Below, piece after piece: positions 7,768 to 14,813 of a stretch of 38,484 nt of DNA. Each line of letters starts with the position of its first letter. Within the stretch, counting starts at the first letter, position 1. The stretch lies in assembly GCA_034430655.1 (NCBI GenBank), contig DAOUEC010000030.1, positions 1 to 38,484 on the forward strand, written 5' to 3'. Below the pieces are notes generated by a model. It saw only the letters and a program-made list of their open reading frames with translations, searched no databases and was not told the DNA's origin. This DNA is from JAUWNP01 sp034430655 (GTDB lineage: Bacteria > Chloroflexota > Anaerolineae > B4-G1). The position numbers and the translations under genes are program-made.

Positions 7768-8940
7768 CTATCTATCCTCCAGCACCGCCACACAGGGCAG
7801 GATTTTGCCCTCCAGGAACTCCAGGCTGGCCCCTCCGCCGGTGGAGACGTGGGTCATCCTGGCCGTCAGGCCGGCCTGCCGCACCGCCGCCGCCGAGTCG
7901 CCGCCGCCGATGATGGTCACGGCGTCCAGGTCGGCCAGTGACTGGGCCAGGGCGAAGGTGCCCTTGGCAAAGTTGGGCATCTCGAACACGCCCAGCGGCC
8001 CGTTCCAGACCACCGTCTTCGCCCCGCCCAGCGCCGACTCGAACGTGGATACCGTCTTGGGGCCGACGTCGAGGATGCGCCAGCCTGGAGGGACCTCGTT
8101 GGGGGCCACGACCCGCGTGCGGGCGTCGTTGTCGAAAGCGTCGGCGATGACCACGTCCACAGGCAGAACCAGTGTGCCCCCCGCCTGCTTGAGCAGCGCC
8201 TCAGCCGTCTCCACGGCCCCCTCTTCGATCAGCGAATCGCCCACCTCGAAGCCCATCGCTTTGAAGAAGGTGTTCGCCATCCCGCCGCCGATCAGCAGCC
8301 GGTCGCACTCCTTCAGCAGGTTTTCGATGACGCCGATTTTGTCGGAGATCTTGGCCCCCCCCAGGATAGCGACGTAAGGGTGCTCTGGGTTCTCGGTCGC
8401 CTGTCCCAGGAACTTCAGTTCCTTCTCCATCAGGAAACCAGCCACGGCCGGCAGGTAGTGCGTCACTCCCTCGGTTGAGGCGTGAGCGCGGTGCGCCGCA
8501 CCGAAGGCATCGTTGACGTAGATCTCGGCCAGCGAAGCCAGTTGTTGGGCGAACTCAGGGTCGTTGGCCCGTTCCTCCGGGTGGAAGCGAGTGTTCTCCA
8601 GCAGGATGACGTCGCCGGGCGGCGTGGCTTTGACTACTGTCTCGACCTCCGGCCCGACGCAGTCGTCGAGTTTCTTCACCGGGCGGCCCAGCAGTTCCGC
8701 CAGCCGCGTCGCTACCGGGGCCATCCTCAACTCCGGCACGATTTTCCCTTTGGGCCGGCCCAGGTGCGAGCACAGGATGAGGGTTGCGCCCTGCTCCAGC
8801 AGATAGTTGACTGTGGGAAGTGCGGCCCGGATGCGCGTATCGTCTGCCACGGCCCCGTCTTTGAGCGGCACATTGAAGTCCACGCGCACCAGCACGCGCT
8901 TGCCGCGCACGTCCACGTCACGGATAGTTTTCTTGTTCAT
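7768..8940 (-). CDS. pgk: phosphoglycerate kinase
   Basis: Transfers phosphate between 1,3-bisphosphoglycerate and ADP in glycolysis, or the reverse in gluconeogenesis. At 390 residues it is a full-length monomeric PGK. The N-terminal signature VLVRVDFNVPLKDG and substrate-binding SHLGRPKGK are present, as are the nucleotide-domain ILGGAKISDKI and the C-terminal TIIGGGDSAAA segment. ATG 8940 is chosen because an AAGGAG lies five bases upstream of it; the GTG directly before is too close. It lies between gap, across an octamer-period repeat, and tpiA, eight bases away, and is probably cotranscribed. Confidence 0.98.
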   Translation of the reverse strand: MNKKTIRDVDVRGKRVLVRVDFNVPLKDGAVADDTRIRAALPTVNYLLEQGATLILCSHLGRPKGKIVPELRMAPVATRLAELLGRPVKKLDDCVGPEVETVVKATPPGDVILLENTRFHPEERANDPEFAQQLASLAEIYVNDAFGAAHRAHASTEGVTHYLPAVAGFLMEKELKFLGQATENPEHPYVAILGGAKISDKIGVIENLLKECDRLLIGGGMANTFFKAMGFEVGDSLIEEGAVETAEALLKQAGGTLVLPVDVVIADAFDNDARTRVVAPNEVPPGWRILDVGPKTVSTFESALGGAKTVVWNGPLGVFEMPNFAKGTFALAQSLADLDAVTIIGGGDSAAAVRQAGLTARMTHVSTGGGASLEFLEGKILPCVAVLEDR

Positions 8941-8948
8941 CACGTCTC

Positions 8949-9042
8949 CTTGTCAGAAGGGAGTAGACAAGTGCACAAGTAGACAAGGACATAAAGCGCG
9001 GTTGCCCTTGTCTACTTGTATTCTCGTTTCCTTGTCTACTTT
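8949..9042. repeat. octamer-period palindromic element, copy 2
   Basis: Left arm TAGACAAG, TGCACAAG, TAGACAAG (about 8963-8988); right arm CTTGTCTA, CTTGTATT, CTCGTTTC, CTTGTCTA (about 9007-9038), separated by about 18 bases. The stop codon of gap (TAG, 9036-9038 on the minus strand) is the last CTA of the right arm. The element fills the whole gap-pgk intergenic space and could form an mRNA hairpin that affects relative gap/pgk expression or stability. Confidence 0.85.
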
Positions 9043-10055
9043 TCCGCCATGAACTTCGCCAGGTCGGCCATGCGGACCGAAAAGGCCCACTCGTTATCGT
9101 ACCAGGCCAATACCTTGAAGAAGTTATCGCCTATGGCCATTGTGCTGAGGGCGTCGAAGATGGATGAGCGGTCATCGCCTTTGTAGTCCATGCTGACCAA
9201 TGGCTCTTCGGAGTAGCCCAGGATGCCCTTCATCGGGCCTTCGGAAGCGGCCTTCATCGCTGCATTGATTTCCTCGACACTGGTCGGCTTTTCCAATAGC
9301 ACGACCATGTCAATGAGTGAGACTGTTGGCGTGGGGATGCGCAGGGCCATGCCGTTCATCTTGCCGTCCAGTTCGGGCAACACCAGCCCAACCGCCTTGG
9401 CAGCGCCGGTGGTGGTGGGGATCATATTGATGGCGGCAGCCCGCGCCCGTCGCAGGTCTTTGTGAGCCAGGTCCAGGATGCGCTGGTCGTTGGTGTAAGA
9501 GTGGATAGTGGTCATCAAGCCCTTGGCGATGCCGAAGTTGTCGTTCAGTACCTTGGAGACGGGAGCCAGGCAGTTGGTGGTGCACGAGCCCATCGAAAGG
9601 ATATGGTGCTTCGCCGGATCGTACTTCTCATCGTTCACGCCCAGCACGATGGTCAAGTCCACACTGTCGGCCGGCTTGGCCGGAGCGCTGATGATGACCT
9701 TCTTTGCCCCCGCCGGGTCAATGTGCGCCGCTGCCTTCCTTCCGTCGCGGAAGACGCCGGTCGACTCGATCACGATCTCCACGCCCAGGTTACCCCAGGG
9801 CAGTTTCGCCGGGTCGCGCTCGGCGAAGACCTTGATGCGGTCACCGTCCACGACGATGTCTCCCTCGATCACCTCTACCGTGCCGTCGTACTTGCCGAAG
9901 TTGGAATCGTACTTGAACAGGTGGGCGTTGATCTCAGGGGCGAAGAGGTCATTGACGGCGACGACGTCGAACTCATCGGCGTACTTCTCCTTCATCGCCT
10001 TGAGCACCTGCCGGCCGATGCGACCGAAACCGTTGATACCGATTTTCACTGTCAT
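9036..10055 (-). CDS. gap: glyceraldehyde-3-phosphate dehydrogenase
   Basis: NAD-linked phosphorylating GAPDH, 339 residues. The Rossmann motif INGFGRIGR (residues 7-15), the catalytic cysteine C158 in SCTTNCLAP and the C-terminal WYDNEWAFSVRM segment are all present. The AVNDL sequence at the end of the second strand suits NAD rather than NADP, though this is only an inference. AAAGGAG lies seven bases before the ATG. It sits between yvcK (36 bases upstream) and pgk. The TAG stop is formed by the octamer repeat. Confidence 0.98.
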   Translation of the reverse strand: MTVKIGINGFGRIGRQVLKAMKEKYADEFDVVAVNDLFAPEINAHLFKYDSNFGKYDGTVEVIEGDIVVDGDRIKVFAERDPAKLPWGNLGVEIVIESTGVFRDGRKAAAHIDPAGAKKVIISAPAKPADSVDLTIVLGVNDEKYDPAKHHILSMGSCTTNCLAPVSKVLNDNFGIAKGLMTTIHSYTNDQRILDLAHKDLRRARAAAINMIPTTTGAAKAVGLVLPELDGKMNGMALRIPTPTVSLIDMVVLLEKPTSVEEINAAMKAASEGPMKGILGYSEEPLVSMDYKGDDRSSIFDALSTMAIGDNFFKVLAWYDNEWAFSVRMADLAKFMAEK

Positions 10056-10091
10056 GGCTTTACTCCTTTCATTTGTTGGTAATAGTTGTTC

Positions 10092-11375
10092 TCACAACAG
10101 GCGTAGCAACGCTTGCGCCAGTTTGTGGCTGTCGTGTCGCCAGGGATGGGCGGGGTCAACCAGGTCGGCGGTAATCACGCGGTATCTTGCGTCCGGTGGA
10201 AAGTCCACCGGTACTAACCTGACCCCGGGGGGCGCATCGAGATCCACGTCCAGGTTGCCGTTGGCCAGTACCACCGGGAAGAGACCCTGTCCCACGTGCG
10301 CTTCCAGCGCTGCGACGTGATCGCCTACGCTGTATCCATCCGTTTCGCCGCGCTGGGTGGCGACGTTGCAGACGTAGACCTTGAGCGCCCGGCTGGCTGC
10401 GACCGCCCGCGCCACGTCCGGCACGAGCAGGTTGGGAAGGACGCTGGTGTAAAGGCTGCCGGGGCCGGCTACGATCAGGTCTGCCTCCAGCAGTGCTCGC
10501 ACCGCGTCGGGGTAAGCCGGGACGGCGTTGGGTTCCAGGTAAACCCGTTCGATGGCCCTGCCTGCCTCAGTGATGCTCGACTCGCCGGCCATTCGTACGG
10601 GCGGGGTTACCCCGCCCCTACCGGCCGGATCGGCTCGCAGATCGGCCATCAGCGTCACGTCCTGCAGCGTGCTGGGCAACACGCGCCCCCTCACTGCCAG
10701 CACCCGCCCCGACTCCAGGATCGCCCGCTCGAAACTGCCGGTCACCTCCGCCATCGCAGTGATGAAGAGGTTGCCGAAACTGTGGCCGTTGAGCCCGCTG
10801 CCGTTGCCGAAGCGGTACTGGAACAACTGGGTCGTCAGTGCCTCGTCGTCGGCGAGCGCAGCGATGCAGTTGCGGAAGTCGCCCGGCGGCGGCACTCCCA
10901 GTTCCCGTCGCAGCCGCCCTGAACTGCCTCCATCGTCGGCGACGGTGACGATGGAGGTGATGTTGGCGGTGTGGGTCTTCAGGCCGCGCAGGAGGGTGGA
11001 CAGGCCATGCCCTCCGCCGATGGCGACGATCTTGGGGCCGCGCTCCCGCTGGCGATAGCGGTACACAGCGTTCACCACCGTCTCCGGGTCTGGTTCCACG
11101 AAAGGCTCCAGCAGCGCCCAGTTGAGGCGGATCAGTGCGAACGCCACTGCCGCCACGCCGGCCAGCCCGAAGAGCCCGGCCCGCATATCGCGTGGAATGA
11201 ACTGGAATGTCAGGTAGTAAAAGATGCTCGGTAGAGGGTAGAGTCCTCGGAGCAAAAAACTGAAGCCCAGGCTCAAAAGCGTGATACCGCAGGCAAGAAG
11301 CAGGAGCCAGCGTTTGACCCCTATGCCAGGGGTCAACCACTTGAGGATGGATTGGATATGCTGGCGAGATTTCAT
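10092..11375 (-). CDS. yvcK: YvcK-type gluconeogenesis factor (CofD-like)
   Basis: A 427-residue member of the YvcK/CofD-like family, which binds UDP-sugars and, in Bacillus and Listeria, is needed for growth on gluconeogenic carbon and for cell-wall homeostasis. The glycine-rich start of the core, KIVAIGGGHGLSTLLRGL, is clear, followed by TVADDGGSSGRLR and DFRNCIAALAD. An N-terminal extension of about 90 residues holds two or three hydrophobic segments, so the protein is probably membrane-anchored. A palindromic repeat at 10596-10620 adds AGRGGVTPPV in frame just before the GESSITEAG motif. It is the first gene of a run with gap, pgk and tpiA, and a strong promoter lies 55-83 bases upstream. 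Confidence 0.9.
   Translation of the reverse strand: MKSRQHIQSILKWLTPGIGVKRWLLLLACGITLLSLGFSFLLRGLYPLPSIFYYLTFQFIPRDMRAGLFGLAGVAAVAFALIRLNWALLEPFVEPDPETVVNAVYRYRQRERGPKIVAIGGGHGLSTLLRGLKTHTANITSIVTVADDGGSSGRLRRELGVPPPGDFRNCIAALADDEALTTQLFQYRFGNGSGLNGHSFGNLFITAMAEVTGSFERAILESGRVLAVRGRVLPSTLQDVTLMADLRADPAGRGGVTPPVRMAGESSITEAGRAIERVYLEPNAVPAYPDAVRALLEADLIVAGPGSLYTSVLPNLLVPDVARAVAASRALKVYVCNVATQRGETDGYSVGDHVAALEAHVGQGLFPVVLANGNLDVDLDAPPGVRLVPVDFPPDARYRVITADLVDPAHPWRHDSHKLAQALLRLL
10596..10620. repeat. palindromic repeat inserted in yvcK
   Basis: Perfect arms GGGCGGGG / CCCCGCCC around TTA (10599-10617), flanked by TAC and CTA. It belongs to the same family as the palindrome at 4259-4285 and is also read in frame (GRGGVTPPV). 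Confidence 0.75.
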
Positions 11376-11429
11376 CGTTTACTTCGGCCGTTTCTGTGTG
11401 CTTCATCCATCTGTGTCAGCAGCGACGTT

Positions 11430-11458
11430 ATTATAACCGAACGCGGCACGGACGTCAA
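11430..11458 (-). promoter_or_regulatory. promoter of the yvcK-gap-pgk-tpiA operon
   Basis: Minus-strand -35 TTGACG (11453-11458) and -10 TATAAT (11430-11435) with an ideal 17-base spacer. Transcription would begin near 11423, about 48 bases before the yvcK start. Confidence 0.85.
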
Positions 11459-11488
11459 CAGCCGCCGGTCCGCACTTTACAGCACACA

Positions 11489-11509
11489 GGCCGGAGCCTA
11501 CTTCCGGCC
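11489..11509 (-). terminator. hairpin downstream of the CDP-alcohol transferase gene
   Basis: Seven-base arms GGCCGGA / TCCGGCC with a 7-base loop. No T-run follows on the minus strand, so termination would be weak, and read-through into yvcK is possible. It could equally be a repeat palindrome. Confidence 0.35.
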
Positions 11510-11518
11510 CTTCCAGCG

Positions 11519-12856
11519 TCAGCGACCGTGGCCCTGATCGGCTTGGCGCAGGTGGAGCGTGGCTCGGATAGTGTAGACGGCAGCAGTGACAGCGGCATGC
11601 AAGGCCATGGTGAACAACGCCACCAGCGGCACACCCAACAGGATGGTCAGCAGCAGGTGGAGAGAGTAGGTGTTACGCCGCCCGTCGAAGCGGCGGAACG
11701 CACGGTCAAAGGGGGCGTAGTCGGCCAACGATACGCCGGTCACCTGTTTGAACTGCATCGAGACGTGGCGGGCGAAGGAGTCACACAGCAGCATCGCCGT
11801 ACCGAGTGCCAACGGGAGCAGGCTCCCGCTCATACGATACATCCCCCAGGCGAATCCGGCGTACCAGGCTTGTTCGTACAGACAGTCAAACGAATGCTCC
11901 AACTCGCCCAGTTTTGAGGTGAGCCCCTTGACCCGGGCCAACTTGCCGTCCAGCCCATCCATCACGTTGACGACCAGCGCCAGCAACACGCCGGGCAGCA
12001 GGTTACTGCTCAGGAACAGTCCGGCCACGGCGAACCCGACCAGGCTGGTGAGCGCACTCATCTGGTTGGGCGTGATGGGCCAGTCAGCGATACGGCACAC
12101 GATCCAGTTCTCGATGGGGCGGTGGACGTACCAGGCGATGACGTCAAGGGTGCCCTTCTGCGCGCTCTCGACGAGCGAGTCTTTGCAACGCTGCGCGTCG
12201 GCCGGCGTCCGGATGCGGCACCAGAGGGGGCGCACTGTTCGCCTGGAACCGGGCACGTATGGGTCAATGGCTGACACGTCAAGGGTGGTGATGGGATGGG
12301 TCTGGGTCAGTTTGCTCAACTGACCGGCCCATCCCTCGTCTGCCCACTCGCGGGGGAGGCCCAATATCCGCGCCGGGCCCACGGTTGCTCCGGCGTACCC
12401 ACCGTTGGCTGTCACAACTCCCGTGCCGATGGCCCGCAACCGACCATCCTCCACTGTCACGGGCACGGACTGGGTGGGTAAGGGCTGGCTGTCGTAGGCC
12501 ACGATGCATTCCTCCGGCTGCGCCAGCAGCGCGCGCAGAATCCGCTCGTCCAGGACGTAGTCACCTTCGACGATGAAGACACGCTCGTCGAGAGCCAGCC
12601 CCAGGCTCGCATCTGCCACCTTTATGGATAGCCCCAGACGCTCGGCTCTGCTCCGCACTGATCGCAGCCATTCATGTTCACTGTCTCCCGCGACGAGGAT
12701 GACGTCATACAGCCCAGTGGCCCGCAACGTGCGCAGCAGTCTTTCGATCACCGGCATTCCACATAGCCTAATCGCCGCACCTGTCCCGCCTTCCATGCTC
12801 CTGGCGACGGAGATGACAGCAATGCATGGAGGTGTCTGTTCCTTATGATGCATCAT
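11519..12856 (-). CDS. nucleotidyltransferase-like / CDP-alcohol phosphotransferase fusion (DIPPS-like)
   Basis: A 445-residue two-domain protein. Residues about 10-225 resemble a nucleotidyltransferase fold, but the LAAGxGTRL-type loop is replaced by VARSMEGGTGAAIRL, so this half may not be catalytic. Residues about 235-440 form a membrane CDP-alcohol phosphotransferase starting with ITPNQMSALTSLVG. The signature DGLDGKLAR (D300, D303, A307, R308) is followed by GELEHSFD (G317, E320, D324), where the family normally has G-x3-D-x3-D. The architecture is that of bifunctional IPCT/DIPPS enzymes, which make di-myo-inositol phosphate compatible solutes. An inositol-phosphate or phosphonate lipid synthase is the alternative. 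It overlaps the upstream nucleotidyltransferase by 14 bases, and both lie behind a cyclic di-AMP riboswitch. Confidence 0.8.
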   Translation of the reverse strand: MMHHKEQTPPCIAVISVARSMEGGTGAAIRLCGMPVIERLLRTLRATGLYDVILVAGDSEHEWLRSVRSRAERLGLSIKVADASLGLALDERVFIVEGDYVLDERILRALLAQPEECIVAYDSQPLPTQSVPVTVEDGRLRAIGTGVVTANGGYAGATVGPARILGLPREWADEGWAGQLSKLTQTHPITTLDVSAIDPYVPGSRRTVRPLWCRIRTPADAQRCKDSLVESAQKGTLDVIAWYVHRPIENWIVCRIADWPITPNQMSALTSLVGFAVAGLFLSSNLLPGVLLALVVNVMDGLDGKLARVKGLTSKLGELEHSFDCLYEQAWYAGFAWGMYRMSGSLLPLALGTAMLLCDSFARHVSMQFKQVTGVSLADYAPFDRAFRRFDGRRNTYSLHLLLTILLGVPLVALFTMALHAAVTAAVYTIRATLHLRQADQGHGR

Positions 12857-13616
12857 GGTCGCGTCTCCTCGTGAAGGTCGGTTGGAGAGGCGATCTGTTG
12901 CGCGCCCGTAGCACGCGCTCGGCGTGGCGCAGGTCTGCCGGGGTATCCATGTCCATCCAGAACATGCTCGACACGTCGCAGGCCCTCAGCCCTCTCCCGT
13001 GCTCGATCAGCCAGCGGCATGCCTGGGTGAGGGTAGGTGCAGAGATGCCGCTCGCGCGCAGGGCCTCCACAGCCTGGAAGATGGCCGGCGTCAGCCAGAA
13101 CACGCCTGTGTCTAGACCGTTCCAGCGCAGGAGGTTCTTGCCGATGCGCCTGATCCATCCCGTCCGGTCTACCCACACCTGGGTGGCCTCGTCCACTTGG
13201 ATGACGGGGGAGGGCTGGCGGTCCACGCAAAGAGTAGCCTGCGCGGGCCGTGTTGCCAGCAGCCGCCTGACGAGGCGGGTCGGAATGAGATGGTCGGCCA
13301 TCATCAGAATGAATGGCTCCTCTCCGACGGCTTCACGGGCTGCGTAGAGGGAAAGGCCGTTGCCATCGTGCCTGTCTGGACTCTCTACGTAGGTCAGGCG
13401 CGCGCCGCGGTAGTGGGTGTCGCCCAGCGCGTGGCGAATCTGGTCACCCAGGTATCCTACAACGATAATCAGTTCGGTCACGCCCGTCTCGATCAGTGCG
13501 TGCAACCCATACGTCACCATAGGGCGTCCGGCAACTGTCACCAGTGACTTGGGTGTATGGCGCGTGAGTGGCTCAAGGCGTGTACCATCACCTGCAGCCA
13601 GAATTACACCTTTCAC
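12843..13616 (-). CDS. nucleotidyltransferase (sugar- or inositol-phosphate type)
   Basis: A 257-residue stand-alone NTP transferase with intact signature MKGVILAAGDGTRLEPLT and the activating PKSLVTVAG lysine. NGLSLYAAREAVGEEPFILM and ADHLIP resemble inositol-1-phosphate cytidylyltransferases more than glucose-1-phosphate enzymes. C-terminal FWMDMDTPADLRHAE likewise matches the metal-site region of that group. The GTG start at 13616 has an AGGAGG six bases upstream; an upstream in-frame extension to 13721 has no such site. It is the first gene behind the riboswitch-terminator and overlaps the CDP-alcohol transferase gene. Most likely it makes the CDP-activated headgroup used by that enzyme; the substrate is inferred. 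Confidence 0.82.
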   Translation of the reverse strand: MKGVILAAGDGTRLEPLTRHTPKSLVTVAGRPMVTYGLHALIETGVTELIIVVGYLGDQIRHALGDTHYRGARLTYVESPDRHDGNGLSLYAAREAVGEEPFILMMADHLIPTRLVRRLLATRPAQATLCVDRQPSPVIQVDEATQVWVDRTGWIRRIGKNLLRWNGLDTGVFWLTPAIFQAVEALRASGISAPTLTQACRWLIEHGRGLRACDVSSMFWMDMDTPADLRHAERVLRARNRSPLQPTFTRRRDHDAS

Positions 13617-13671
13617 GTTGTACCTCCTCTCGCTTGTGTTCCGTAACCATAAGCAGAAGTTGTACCTGTGG

Positions 13672-13708
13672 AGCAGCCTTTCTAGGCTGCTGACAGGCTG
13701 GAAGCCTG
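13672..13708. repeat. two adjacent short palindromes in the leader
   Basis: AGCAGCCT / AGGCTGCT (13672-13679, 13684-13691) and CAGGCT-GGA-AGCCTG (13694-13708). The second has the form of a dispersed repeat. The 12-mer GGAAGCCTGCCC here (13700-13711) also occurs inside the aptamer (13835-13846). Confidence 0.6.
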
Positions 13709-13734
13709 CCCGACGTGTCACTTTTACTATGGTG

Positions 13735-13766
13735 CGAAAAAAACTGGCGCAGCAGGCTGCGCCAGT
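13735..13766 (-). terminator. intrinsic terminator after the riboswitch
   Basis: Minus-strand hairpin with 11-base arms ACTGGCGCAGC / GCTGCGCCAGT followed by seven T residues (13737-13743). It lies about 25 bases after the aptamer and 119 bases before the GTG start, so it is the likely expression platform: ligand binding would favour premature termination. Confidence 0.88.
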
Positions 13767-13789
13767 CCGTTGAAGATACCAACGTAGAA

Positions 13790-13920
13790 TTGTCGCTTCC
13801 TACTGCCGACGGGGTTAGCTGGCGGGTTCGGGTTGGAAGCCTGCCCTACTCGTCGTACAGACGAGACACACCCCACACGTTTGGTTCCCCCGCTCCCCGA
13901 TTGGGGATTAGGCGTACTCT
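13790..13920 (-). ncRNA. cyclic di-AMP riboswitch (ydaO-yuaA class) aptamer
   Basis: Read on the minus strand, this segment follows the ydaO-yuaA pattern in order. It has a 5' stem GTACGCC followed by TAATCC, then AGCGGGGGAACC, GGGGTG, a variable hairpin (TCTCGTCTGTACGACGAG), TAGGGCAGGCTTCC, CCCGAACCCGCCAGCTAAC and finally CCCCGTCGGC, which closes the stem. The block CCG.CAGCTAAC..CG..GGC and the GGGGGAACC block are the most conserved parts of the class. These aptamers bind cyclic di-AMP and usually switch genes off. The aptamer begins a few bases after the predicted transcription start and is followed by a terminator. Known regulons cover potassium, osmolyte and cell-wall functions, which fits a solute or headgroup operon downstream. 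Confidence 0.9.
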
Positions 13921-13932
13921 GTTTGTGTAGTT

Positions 13933-13961
13933 AGTATACCAGTCGAAGCGTTTCCTGTCAA
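13933..13961 (-). promoter_or_regulatory. promoter of the riboswitch-controlled operon
   Basis: Minus-strand -35 TTGACA (13956-13961) and -10 TATACT (13933-13938) with a 17-base spacer. The predicted start is near 13926, just before the aptamer. Confidence 0.85.
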
Positions 13962-13983
13962 GACCCTGCATCGCCAGCCGTAG

Positions 13984-14796
13984 TCAGTGGACCACCAACA
14001 CTGGGCGGTTGGCCGCCAATAGGATGTCCGCGCTCAGGTCATTCACCAGACGCGCGTCCAGGCCGGGGGTGACGTGAGCCCCGGTCACCAGCAGGTCATA
14101 TTGGCCCTCCCGGGCCTCGGCGATGATCTCGTCCCGCACCAGCCCGTGACGGATCACTGCGCGGCCTGCCACCCCCTCCGCTGCCAGCAGGGCCAGCATC
14201 CGGCTGAGGTGCACCCCCTCTTGCGAGCCGCGCTGGATCAGTTCCTCCGCCGACGCTTCCAGGTCGTCTGTGAGCGCGTCTTCGGCCAGCGGCAGCTGGG
14301 ACATCACGTGGAGCAGGGTCACCGAGGCCCCCAGAGCCCGGGCCAGGCAGCCGGCGAACCGGACGGTGTGCTCGCTCACGGGACCGGCGGAGGAACCGAT
14401 CAGGAACTGCCCGAGGTCACGGACGCGCCCCTTGACCACCAGGACAGAGGCCGGTATGTGCTCGGTGACGTGGAGGGCCACTGAGCCTAGCAGCAGCCGC
14501 GCCACTCCCCGCCGCCCCCGGCTGCCGATGACCACCAGATCGTACGGGGAAGCCTGTGCCTGGCGAACCACCTCCTCGGCCACCCGGCCAGTCCGCTGGT
14601 GGAGGGCTACTGGGAGCCCTGTTGCTTTCAGATCGGCGGCGGCCGCCTCGGCCATCTGACGAGCCTCCTTCTCTCGGCCGCGTTCGGCCACGACCAGGAT
14701 GTCCACGGCGCTCGCGGCCCTTCGCGCCATGCGCGCTCCCAGGTCTAGCGCCTGGGCTGTGTACGGGGAGCCGTTGGTGCAGAGCAGGATCTTCAT
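13984..14796 (-). CDS. tandem-domain universal stress protein
   Basis: A 270-residue protein made of two UspA domains in tandem. The first starts MKILLCTNGSPYTAQALDLG and ends with VIGSRGRRGVARLLLGSVA and an HIPASVLVV strand. This is the G-x2-G-x9-G-(S/T) ATP-binding pattern. The second (from about residue 138) starts FLIGSSAGPVSEHTVRFAG but ends TGAHVTPGLDARLVNDLSA, with no clear ATP loop, so it is probably non-binding. ATG 14796 is preferred over GTG 14808. It is 17 bases downstream of the membrane transporter gene and probably cotranscribed. USPs often act as adenine-nucleotide-sensing partners of transporters, including cyclic di-AMP-linked potassium systems; here the link is only positional. 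Confidence 0.88.
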   Translation of the reverse strand: MKILLCTNGSPYTAQALDLGARMARRAASAVDILVVAERGREKEARQMAEAAAADLKATGLPVALHQRTGRVAEEVVRQAQASPYDLVVIGSRGRRGVARLLLGSVALHVTEHIPASVLVVKGRVRDLGQFLIGSSAGPVSEHTVRFAGCLARALGASVTLLHVMSQLPLAEDALTDDLEASAEELIQRGSQEGVHLSRMLALLAAEGVAGRAVIRHGLVRDEIIAEAREGQYDLLVTGAHVTPGLDARLVNDLSADILLAANRPVLVVH

Positions 14797-14813
14797 TGTT
14801 TTCACCACCCACT

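Larger units (their letters stand above)
13617..13983. other. 367-base leader region: promoter, riboswitch, terminator and palindromes
   Basis: This gene-free stretch holds, in minus-strand order, a promoter (13933-13961), a cyclic di-AMP aptamer (13790-13920), an intrinsic terminator (13735-13766), two small palindromes (13672-13708) and the ribosome site of the nucleotidyltransferase gene. I see no open reading frame of interest in it. Confidence 0.8.

Noticed and set aside
12843..13721. A longer nucleotidyltransferase starting at 13721
   Set aside because: The extra codons cross the leader hairpins, whereas GTG 13616 has an ideal AGGAGG and begins exactly at the family's N-terminal motif.
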